Origin: a virus
Virus record (IMG/VR): IMGVR_UViG_3300035698_021077
Coordinates: 1 to 21,319 of that record
Reading direction: 5' to 3' (one strand)
DNA: 21,319 nt
Part shown: in pieces, positions 1 to 7,317 of the stretch
Numbering within the stretch: position 1 is the first letter of the stretch
How the letters are laid out: every line of letters starts with the position of its first letter
The notes under the pieces: generated by a model
The model's input: only the letters and a program-made list of their open reading frames with translations
Told to the model about the DNA's origin: nothing
Database searches by the model: none
Made by a program: the position numbers and the translations under genes

Positions 1-497
1 AATGTACTTACATCAAATACATCTACATTCCAATAAAAATTATCAGAATCAAAAGAAGAATCTTTAATAAAGTTTGCTATAGATCCATCAACATAATCTT
101 TTGTTACATCACCTGCATTTGCTAATGATCCATCAATGTAAGCTCTTGAATAAAAACTTGCATCAACATAAGCAAGATCAGCCTTTAAAGCTAAAGATCC
201 ATCTGTATAAGATATTAGAACATCAGTATATGCAACTAAGCTTGTGTCAACTGCAGAAACAGCAGCAACTATAGATCCATCAACATAATCAAATGTAACA
301 TCATTTGACCCAAAAGCATAAATACTTGCATCTTGTATTAACTGATATGCGTTGATAACATCTATCGAAGTATCCTGAATAAGATTATAAGCATCAATAT
401 ATTCTTTTGATACGCCTGTATATCCTATAAAGTTTGCAGTTAATCCATCTTCTGATAAGTTCGCAAATAATCCATCTTCTGATAAGTTCACATTCAT
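1..497 (-). CDS. Tail fibre protein, N-terminal part (cut by window edge)
   Basis: An open frame starts at the ATG at 497-495 and runs off the left edge, giving 165 codons without a stop. The N-terminus holds two copies of a nine-residue unit (LSEDGLFAN, LSEDGLTAN). After that come repeated D-x-S-[IL] motifs: AYNLIQDTSI, AYQLIQDASI, FDYVDGSI, SYTDGSL, AYVDASF, AYIDGSL and DYVDGSI. These motifs are very close to those in the 1033-residue fibre at 1636-4737, so this is probably a second fibre built from the same stalk module. I infer a trimeric, partly coiled-coil shaft; the distal receptor-binding end would lie outside the window. The ATG is preceded by an A/T-rich leader and sits 34 nt after the propeller gene, so it belongs to the same operon. 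The exact function is unknown. The D-x-S-I stalk assignment is solid; the fibre role rests on it and on position. Confidence 0.75.
   Translation of the reverse strand, partial: MNVNLSEDGLFANLSEDGLTANFIGYTGVSKEYIDAYNLIQDTSIDVINAYQLIQDASIYAFGSNDVTFDYVDGSIVAAVSAVDTSLVAYTDVLISYTDGSLALKADLAYVDASFYSRAYIDGSLANAGDVTKDYVDGSIANFIKDSSFDSDNFYWNVDVFDVST
442..489 (-). repeat. 27-bp direct repeat coding the LSEDGL duplication
   Basis: The same 21 bases occur at 442-462 and 469-489, in phase at 27 bp. They encode two copies of a nine-residue unit right after the start of the left-edge fibre gene. This looks like a recent in-frame duplication in the N-terminal segment. Confidence 0.8.
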
Positions 498-531
498 TAT
501 TTTCAATTTATTTTATTATATATTCAATTTT

Positions 532-1632
532 TTAATCTATTGTATAACTTCGCATTCCTCCAGATAACCCTGAAACCACAAAAACATTATCAAGAAATAC
601 TGGACAACATGATTGATCAAAAACACTTGGTGGTGGGCCAGTTGTAGATTCATAAACTAAATCATTATTTTCATCTAAGCGAAAACAGTATACGTAATAT
701 TTATCTGTAAAAAATAGAAATTCATCAGTATGTGCTATATCATAACAATAACTAATACTATCTAATTCATAATTATCTTCAAATGTTAAGTTACCATCTA
801 TATCATAACTATAAATTACAGCATGACCTGTACCATCATCATCATCTTCCATAATATATAACAACCCATCATTATTTCCGTTTATAGCACAAAATATACC
901 TGAAACTGAACCTGTATCTACAACAGTAAGTGCTCCAGTAGTTTGATTAACAGAATAACTTGTTAGACCATCTTCACCTACGCTAAATAATATAGGGGCA
1001 TCTGTTGGGTGAAATATATCATATAAACGTTCATCAAATTGTTGATTAACTAATTCACTAATATTGCCATCAACATCATAGGTTAAAACTTGTATAAATC
1101 CATATTCAAACGAACCAAAAAAATTACAGGTAAATATTAATTTATTACCATCACCAGTTATATTTTCTTTATATGTCCAGCCAAACGTTATATGTTCATC
1201 TAGAAGATTTAAAATTCCATTTTCATCATATTCATAGCATGCTACAACTGTGCGAGATACTCCTGAGCCTTGGATAGTTACAAATACAAAATCATTTTCT
1301 GTATGAACATCTATATAAGATCCATTAATAAAATAATGTTCTGTATCTACATGAGTTAAAGCACCATCTGAATCACAAGTATAATTTACTAAACCATTAA
1401 GTCCTGTTGCAACAAAAATATAATCATCATTAGATGTTACTCCTTGATAAACTCCACCATCATCTTCAGTTTCAACATAAGTTAAAGACCATGGAGTAAA
1501 TGTGTAAACATCTTTCCAAGTATCACCAATGTTTATTTTTATGTCTTCAACAGTTTTCCAAACATCACCTATATTGATTTTTAATTCTCTTAGATCTTTC
1601 CAATTATCTCCTATGTTTATATTTACTCCCAT
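532..1632 (-). CDS. Beta-propeller tail/adhesin protein with N-terminal INIGDxWK repeats
   Basis: This 366-residue protein has two parts. Residues 4-40 hold three copies of INIGDxWK spaced 14 residues apart (NINIGDNWK, KINIGDVWK, KINIGDTWK). From about residue 45 to the end there are about seven repeats of roughly 40 residues, each with a hydrophobic strand (YIFVATG, FVFVTIQ, KLIFTCN, ILFSVGE, LLYIMED, FLFFTDK, VFVVSGL), most followed by a Y-x-x-D-x-x-G-x-L turn. That pattern fits a seven-bladed beta-propeller of the lactonase/YncE type. There is no signal peptide. It lies between two fibre genes, 3 nt after the large fibre, so I infer a structural tail adhesin or receptor-recognition protein, with the short repeats perhaps acting as an attachment segment. 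An enzymatic role cannot be excluded, but no catalytic motif is visible. The fold is fairly sure, the role is not. Confidence 0.65.
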   Translation of the reverse strand: MGVNINIGDNWKDLRELKINIGDVWKTVEDIKINIGDTWKDVYTFTPWSLTYVETEDDGGVYQGVTSNDDYIFVATGLNGLVNYTCDSDGALTHVDTEHYFINGSYIDVHTENDFVFVTIQGSGVSRTVVACYEYDENGILNLLDEHITFGWTYKENITGDGNKLIFTCNFFGSFEYGFIQVLTYDVDGNISELVNQQFDERLYDIFHPTDAPILFSVGEDGLTSYSVNQTTGALTVVDTGSVSGIFCAINGNNDGLLYIMEDDDDGTGHAVIYSYDIDGNLTFEDNYELDSISYCYDIAHTDEFLFFTDKYYVYCFRLDENNDLVYESTTGPPPSVFDQSCCPVFLDNVFVVSGLSGGMRSYTID

Positions 1633-1635
1633 TTT

Positions 1636-4600
1636 TTATGCTGTATATTTTATGAACAATGTTCCTTCAGTTGTTGTTGAAGCAGTAGGTGGTGAACCAG
1701 TACCATAACAAACGTTTATTATTTGATCTGTTGCTGCTGTTCCATGATCTTTTGCAACTGCATTAGAAGCTAATGTCGTATCAAGATTTCGATCATGAGA
1801 TTTTGTATAAGCAGTATCCCAATTTGTATTTTCTGTTGTACTAACATGAACACTATTTCCACCTGCAATTTCTGAATGAACATATGCTGCATTCCATTCA
1901 CCACTATCACCTGAGGCAGCAGTTAAGAGTCCACCTACATTAACACTTCCATCAGAATCAATATCCAACCAAGTTGTAAAAACTGCATCTTTTCTTGTAC
2001 CTAATATTAACTTACTATCAGTATCAGCTCCATCTCTTATAGCACCAATATAAGCAATGTTATTATCAGCACCTGGATCTTTAATTCCAAAGTATAAACC
2101 TGCTCCAAATCCATCTGCCATATCTCCTGAAGTTTCATGAGCACATTTAATAGCACCTGTCATGCTATTCGTTATGGCGGTTGGTCTAATTGCTTCAAAT
2201 GGTGGGAATGCAGCATCCCTAACTAATAATTGTCCATTAATACTTGTGTCTCCTGTGACATTTAATTTATTTCCATTCCATGTGAAATTAGTATCTGTTT
2301 CAATTTCTCCTGTAGCATTAATATGAAGGATTGCATTATCATCTGTATATTGATTAAACTGCACCAATCCACTTTCTGAATCTCCATTAAATGTGGCCAC
2401 TGCATCTCCATCAACTTGTAATTGTATTAATGAACTAAGCTCCTCACTATTTATATCTGCTTGTAAGAATAATGAACCAACTCCTGATTCAGCTGAAATT
2501 GCAGTATCTGCACCTGTGTCTGTATCTATAAAATTAATAATTGGGCTGGCACTATTAATAGTTAAATCTCCATCAATTTGTAAAGTACCTCCATCCCATG
2601 TTAAATCAGCACTTCCTGTGATTGTTGAAGAGTCTGCTCCAGTCCAAAAAGCAACTTGAGTTGTGAGTGGAGTTCCTGATATTGTAATAGGACTTCCACC
2701 TCCTCCACCTGCTGTTGGTACCCAGGTTCCATCAGCTCTTAAAAAGTTTGTTGTACCACCACCTGAAGCAGGAGCTAAACCATCAACAGCATCACCAAAA
2801 GTATCTGAAATGAGAGTATTTTTTATTTCTACATCTCCATTTCCTAAAATAGTCAGTCCGGATGTAGTTGCAGATGAACCACCAATATTAATTGGATAAA
2901 AATCTGTATCACCTTCATCATAATGATACATACGAACACAATCAGCCTCATTCAGATTGATTGTTAATCTTCTGTCTGTTTCTTCAGTGGAATATATTGA
3001 AATATTGTTTTTAAACTTAGTTTGCCCATCAATAGTTAAAGTGCCTGTAAAAGTGTCTGTAGTTTTAGCTAAATACGAAGCGTCATGTCCAATATCTAAA
3101 TTGTAAAGAGAAGTATCAGTTAATAGTAAGCTATTATTCACATGATATAAAGAGGTATCTTGAATAGTTTGATAAGTCGTTAAATTAGTTTTAGTTTCAT
3201 AAAGTCCAAATGATGCATTTCTATTAAGATCTAAATTATAAATTGATGTGTCTTGAATGAGATTATAAGCTCTTAATGCAACTACTGAAGCATCTGTTGA
3301 TTTTATCTTGAAAATAGAACTATCTTGAATTGTATCATAAAGTTTTTGTGTATAAATTGATGTGTCTTGAATGAGATTATAAGCTCTTAATGCAGTTATT
3401 GAAGCATCAGTTGATTTAATTTTGAAAATAGAACTATCTTGAATTGTATCATAAAGTTTTTGTGTATGTATTGAAGTGTCCTGAATAAGATTATAAGCTC
3501 TTAATGCAGTTATTGATGCATCAGTTGATTTTATCTTTAGAATAGATGAATCTTGAATTGTATCATAAAGTTTTTGTGTATGAATTGAAGTGTCCTGAAT
3601 AAGATTATAAGCAAGCGTACCAAAATGTACAGTTTCAAAATCAAAAGTAGTTTCTCCTGTTGCTCTTAAAAAATCTCCTGCAGTCAATCCAGTTCCTGTA
3701 TGTTTAGACAATAAATCATGTTGTTTCGGATTTCTTTCATCATCTACTGTATCTAAATCTGAACCTCCTATTATATCATTAAGATTATTTAATGTTGAAG
3801 TTATATGAATTCCATCCTCCCCGCCCAAAGCATGACTTTCAGGCTCTCTTGAATCAGATAATCTAATATCATTTCCTTCACAAACTTCGTTAGATCCATC
3901 TCCATAAGTTATAGATAAACTTCCTGAATTAAGATTTAAACCTATATCACCTTGTATTTTAATATGCCCATAAAGTGCATCAGTTGCCAATCCATATGTA
4001 GTTTCTGAAGATGCATGAGCAGTAGGTGCTTTTGCATTAAGTGAAGCATCTACATATGTTAAATCAGTTTTTAGTGTAATTGATGTGTCTTGAATGAGAT
4101 TATAAGCTCTTAATGCAACTACTGAAGCATCTGTTGATTTTATCTTGAAAATAGAACTATCTTGAATTGTATCATAAAGTTTTTGTGTATGTATTGATGT
4201 GTCCTGAATAAGATTATAAGCAGTTAAAACACCGATAGAAACATCATGAATTGGAAGAAGATTATAAGCATAATAAAATGAAGTATCTTGTATAATTTGA
4301 TAAGCATCTAATCTAATTATTGAAGCATCAGTTGATTTAATCTTGAAAATAGAACTATCTTGAATTGTATCATAAAGTTTTTGTGTATGTATTGATGTGT
4401 CCTGAATAAGTTGATAAGCGTCAATCCTGATTACACTGGCATCTAACTGATTAATTAACCTTTTATTATCATTTATTGATGTATCTCTGACTATCAGAGA
4501 TGCATCTACATACGTAATATCTGCTTTAAGTGTTATTGATGTGTCCTGAATTAATTGATAAGCATCCCTTGTTAATAATGATGGGTCTACATATGTGAAT

Positions 4601-4737
4601 TTTGTATATGGGCTTAAGTCTTGTGGTGGTGTACCAGGTGTAGAAGTACCCATAACATAAGAACCACCTGCTGGTGAGTTGTAATAATCTTCATCTACGT
4701 AATAACTATCTATTACTATACTTACATCTAATGCCAT
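1636..4737 (-). CDS. Large tail fibre with DxSI repeat stalk and beta-rich C-terminus
   Basis: This 1033-residue protein is clearly modular. Residues about 55-235 and 370-565 are stalk blocks rich in D-x-S-[IL] motifs, built mostly from a 38-residue unit (AYNLIQDTSI, LYDTIQDSSI, KSTDASI) with motif spacings of 14, 10 and 14 residues. Between them lies a segment with motifs common in phage tail fibres: HASSETTYGLATDALYGHIKI-like text and GNDIRLSDSREP (about 240-310). The C-terminal half has NFLRADGTWVP (about residue 660), many Asp/Gly/Thr beta-strand repeats (LTIDGQTKF, LQIDGDLTI, LNVTGDTSI) and a tip ending YGTGSPP...GTLFIKYTA. This fits a trimeric fibre with a receptor-binding tip. No intramolecular chaperone/peptidase domain was recognised. 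It follows the tail-hub gene by 17 nt, preceded by an A-rich leader. Fibre assignment is firm; the receptor is unknown. Confidence 0.88.
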   Translation of the reverse strand: MALDVSIVIDSYYVDEDYYNSPAGGSYVMGTSTPGTPPQDLSPYTKFTYVDPSLLTRDAYQLIQDTSITLKADITYVDASLIVRDTSINDNKRLINQLDASVIRIDAYQLIQDTSIHTQKLYDTIQDSSIFKIKSTDASIIRLDAYQIIQDTSFYYAYNLLPIHDVSIGVLTAYNLIQDTSIHTQKLYDTIQDSSIFKIKSTDASVVALRAYNLIQDTSITLKTDLTYVDASLNAKAPTAHASSETTYGLATDALYGHIKIQGDIGLNLNSGSLSITYGDGSNEVCEGNDIRLSDSREPESHALGGEDGIHITSTLNNLNDIIGGSDLDTVDDERNPKQHDLLSKHTGTGLTAGDFLRATGETTFDFETVHFGTLAYNLIQDTSIHTQKLYDTIQDSSILKIKSTDASITALRAYNLIQDTSIHTQKLYDTIQDSSIFKIKSTDASITALRAYNLIQDTSIYTQKLYDTIQDSSIFKIKSTDASVVALRAYNLIQDTSIYNLDLNRNASFGLYETKTNLTTYQTIQDTSLYHVNNSLLLTDTSLYNLDIGHDASYLAKTTDTFTGTLTIDGQTKFKNNISIYSTEETDRRLTINLNEADCVRMYHYDEGDTDFYPINIGGSSATTSGLTILGNGDVEIKNTLISDTFGDAVDGLAPASGGGTTNFLRADGTWVPTAGGGGGSPITISGTPLTTQVAFWTGADSSTITGSADLTWDGGTLQIDGDLTINSASPIINFIDTDTGADTAISAESGVGSLFLQADINSEELSSLIQLQVDGDAVATFNGDSESGLVQFNQYTDDNAILHINATGEIETDTNFTWNGNKLNVTGDTSINGQLLVRDAAFPPFEAIRPTAITNSMTGAIKCAHETSGDMADGFGAGLYFGIKDPGADNNIAYIGAIRDGADTDSKLILGTRKDAVFTTWLDIDSDGSVNVGGLLTAASGDSGEWNAAYVHSEIAGGNSVHVSTTENTNWDTAYTKSHDRNLDTTLASNAVAKDHGTAATDQIINVCYGTGSPPTASTTTEGTLFIKYTA
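3271..3612 (-). repeat. Three tandem 114-bp repeats inside the fibre gene
   Basis: Three consecutive, exactly in-phase 114-bp units (3499-3612, 3385-3498, 3271-3384) each encode 38 residues beginning AYNLIQDTSI and ending near DASITALR or DASVVALR. A fourth, truncated unit begins at 3270. The units differ by only a few bases, mainly third positions and a few substitutions (ILK/IFK, H/Y), so they are recent duplications. Confidence 0.92.
4108..4221 (-). repeat. Separate copy of the 114-bp fibre repeat
   Basis: A further complete 38-codon unit (AYNLIQDTSI to KSTDASVVALR) sits in the proximal stalk block. It is nearly identical to the tandem copies at 3271-3612 although about 500 bp away, suggesting duplication or gene conversion within the gene. 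Confidence 0.85.
4306..4419 (-). repeat. Separate, slightly diverged copy of the 114-bp fibre repeat
   Basis: This unit encodes AYQLIQDTSI through DASIIRLD, the same 38-residue layout with small changes at both ends. It lies at the N-terminal side of the stalk. Confidence 0.8.
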
Positions 4738-4754
4738 TAATCTTTAATTTATTT

Positions 4755-7304
4755 TTAGGGTTTAATAGCAGGATCTTGATATTGTAACCACATACCCCAA
4801 GCACCTGCACCTACATCTCCTGATTTTGTATATGCTTGATAAAAGTTATTCCAATATGGTGAAATTGGAGCATAATCACCTGTTCCACCAATCCCTATTT
4901 TAAGTTTGTTATATCCAATAAAAGTAAAATCTTCATTTGGCCAATTGCTTTCAGCTATAAATGATAAAGTGCTTGCCTCTTGAAGAACAATGTTAATCCA
5001 TCCTTCATCATTATCTGAAGAAGTACCTTCTGTTGTATTTAAGTTTATTTCATGTCCATCTATATAATAATCTATTTTAGAAACACAATTAACTGTAGGT
5101 GTTCCAGTTATCACATTTTCTGATTTATAATAAAGTGAAACATCATATTCACCAGTTGCAGCTATTACATCATATAAAATTCCTGTTGAAGAACCTGAAA
5201 GGCCAGCCATATAACCACCAGAATTTTGATTTCCATCAGGACTAAAATATTCTGTAAAATTAGGAATGACTGAAGATGCATCAATAGGAGCTTGTTCAGC
5301 AGTTTCATCTGAAATATAAACATTTGTTCTATTATCATATTCATCCCATTCACAAGCATATTTATCTGATATAGGTGAATGAGTAAAAGAAGTTAATAGA
5401 TATTGAGTAGATGGATCATATTCATCCCACCACATTGATAGAGGTTTAAGAATGTCAGTTGAGTTTATTGTAGCACTTATTTTCTTTCTTGTTTTTCTAT
5501 ATAATTGAGATTTGTTTCTTAATATCTTATGTGCTAATTTATGATATGCAGTAGCAGATGAATCATCAACCCATGATTGAGTTCTTACATTATAACTTGG
5601 ATCAGTTAATATTACAGACCTATCATTTAAAGTATCTGAATCATAAAAATCAAGACTGATAGTTTTTTCATCCATAAAATTATTAGTAAGACTTACTTCA
5701 TTTACATTATCTTGTTTTTCTGCTGAAATAGCAATTTTAACATCACCCATTACAGACATCTTAAGATGTTCCCATGCATCTTCTGATCCTGCAGTTCTTT
5801 TTTGTTCCCATAAAATACCAAGTATAAATTCATAATCACCAGTTAAACCAATTGAAGCATCAGCCAAATCAATAGTTTCATCAACTTCTCCTAAATAAGT
5901 AGTAGAGTTTAATTGACCTGAATTAACTTCTACATGCTTTATTCCATTTGATGCTTCTATTGCATCATTTAATGTATCATATCCTGCATACCAACGACTG
6001 TTAGTTTCATCCCACATAATATAATATTCATTTGTAAAGTCATCTTGATAGGGTTTTAATTTTAAGAACCATCTTGCTCTATAATCCCGACTTAATACAG
6101 CAGGTATAAGCGGTATGAATTTATATTTTAAATTCATTGATGTTCCTAAATCTGGATCAATAGTTATTTTTAATTTTGTATAAGATCCTTGAATTGTAAA
6201 AGCAGTGTAGTTATCTTGTCGTCTCATACTTTTAACACCATCTGCAATTTCATAATAATTATCTACCTTTGACCATTCAATACCCGAATCATTCTTTATA
6301 CCAAATTCCCAAGTGTTTAAATCAGGCACCACAACATTAGGTGCAGCAGGAGTTAAACTATTTAAAACATCAGTTGTTGTAGCAGGAAATTCAGTTGCTA
6401 AGTTAGCATATGAATTTCTATTTAATTTAACTTTAATCTTATTAAGACCAGGTTGAAATGTTCTTGTTTGAGATTGATTCATTATAGTTAAATCATGGAA
6501 ATTGGTTGAAACATCAGTTGAACTTTCTTCATCAGTGCCAGGAAAAAGATAACTATAAGTAGAACCATGTGCATATTTAACATACTTTCTGGGACATTGC
6601 CAAATATCTTCATATCTTTCAATATACCAATCATCATTGTATTTGTATAAATATGAATCAAATGGTTTTAATAACATATTGATTGTTTCAAATCCACTTT
6701 TTTTCTCTTGATTGTTTTTCCAAAAGTTTTCTGTATCAATGCCACAAAAGTTAAATGCAGTATTTGCTGTAGTGTTAAGAGCAGAAACATCAGAAGGAAA
6801 TAAACTACAATTTACATAAATGTCATGTTCTAATCCTGTTAATTTAAGAGTTTCATTTAAAACATCTATTATACTTTCTTTACCGATAGTATCTACAATT
6901 GTAGCATGAGTATTTGTTAACTTAGAAACATAGTTTGATGCAGTTAAATTAATAAACTTATTTGTTAAATAAGGTTCTGAAACAGTGTTCACATTTAAGA
7001 AACCTTTAAATAAAACATTAGCACCTGTAGTATCTGTAACTAATACTCTAAATTCTTTTTCTTCATTAGTAAGAAGTTCATCAAGAGTAAAATAATCAGT
7101 AAGGTTATTTAAAATTCTAATTGTGCAGTTTTGTTGTAAAACAGGTTCGTTCCATCCTTTAAACTTACAAGATATTTTCACACCATCTCCAGCTATATCA
7201 AGATGTGTAGAAGTACCTGCAAATCCATCTTCTTGAATATAGACTGAGACATCATTTCCACTGAATGATGTGTTTTCTGCATGATATTTATTTACCCAAG
7301 CCAT
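4755..7304 (-). CDS. Tail-tip / baseplate hub-like structural protein
   Basis: This 849-residue protein lies directly after the tape measure gene (13-nt gap) and before the fibres, the place of distal-tail and tail-associated proteins in siphoviruses. The first 250 residues look like a hub-type beta-rich module (KISCKFKGWNEP, NCTIRILN, FKGFLNV, ASNYVSKL), followed by a helical stretch (ESIIDVLNETLKLTGL) and KPFDSYLYKYNDDWYIERY. The middle is mixed beta, and the C-terminal 170 residues (from about NQNSGGYMAGL) look like a separate beta-sandwich with ITGTPTVNCVSKIDYYIDG. No cell-wall hydrolase motif is visible. It may combine the roles of separate Dit and Tal proteins, since no other gene lies between tape measure and fibres. 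Assignment is mainly positional. The start ATG is supported by an AAAATAAATAAATA leader. Confidence 0.65.
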   Translation of the reverse strand: MAWVNKYHAENTSFSGNDVSVYIQEDGFAGTSTHLDIAGDGVKISCKFKGWNEPVLQQNCTIRILNNLTDYFTLDELLTNEEKEFRVLVTDTTGANVLFKGFLNVNTVSEPYLTNKFINLTASNYVSKLTNTHATIVDTIGKESIIDVLNETLKLTGLEHDIYVNCSLFPSDVSALNTTANTAFNFCGIDTENFWKNNQEKKSGFETINMLLKPFDSYLYKYNDDWYIERYEDIWQCPRKYVKYAHGSTYSYLFPGTDEESSTDVSTNFHDLTIMNQSQTRTFQPGLNKIKVKLNRNSYANLATEFPATTTDVLNSLTPAAPNVVVPDLNTWEFGIKNDSGIEWSKVDNYYEIADGVKSMRRQDNYTAFTIQGSYTKLKITIDPDLGTSMNLKYKFIPLIPAVLSRDYRARWFLKLKPYQDDFTNEYYIMWDETNSRWYAGYDTLNDAIEASNGIKHVEVNSGQLNSTTYLGEVDETIDLADASIGLTGDYEFILGILWEQKRTAGSEDAWEHLKMSVMGDVKIAISAEKQDNVNEVSLTNNFMDEKTISLDFYDSDTLNDRSVILTDPSYNVRTQSWVDDSSATAYHKLAHKILRNKSQLYRKTRKKISATINSTDILKPLSMWWDEYDPSTQYLLTSFTHSPISDKYACEWDEYDNRTNVYISDETAEQAPIDASSVIPNFTEYFSPDGNQNSGGYMAGLSGSSTGILYDVIAATGEYDVSLYYKSENVITGTPTVNCVSKIDYYIDGHEINLNTTEGTSSDNDEGWINIVLQEASTLSFIAESNWPNEDFTFIGYNKLKIGIGGTGDYAPISPYWNNFYQAYTKSGDVGAGAWGMWLQYQDPAIKP

Positions 7305-7317
7305 TTATTTATTTATT

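Noticed and set aside
2393-2899. Two plus-strand open frames (2393-2659 and 2663-2899) opposite the fibre gene
   Set aside because: Low-complexity Pro/Ser/Val text antisense to well-supported fibre coding sequence; shadows of the repetitive beta-rich region.
3238-4420. CRISPR-like or non-coding repeat array
   Set aside because: Units are 114 bp, contiguous without unique spacers, and stay in frame within one protein, so they are coding repeats.
5165-5359. 64-codon minus-strand frame within the hub gene
   Set aside because: Lies in another frame of a strong 849-residue gene, and its composition (Leu/Met/Gln-rich) is that of a frame shadow.
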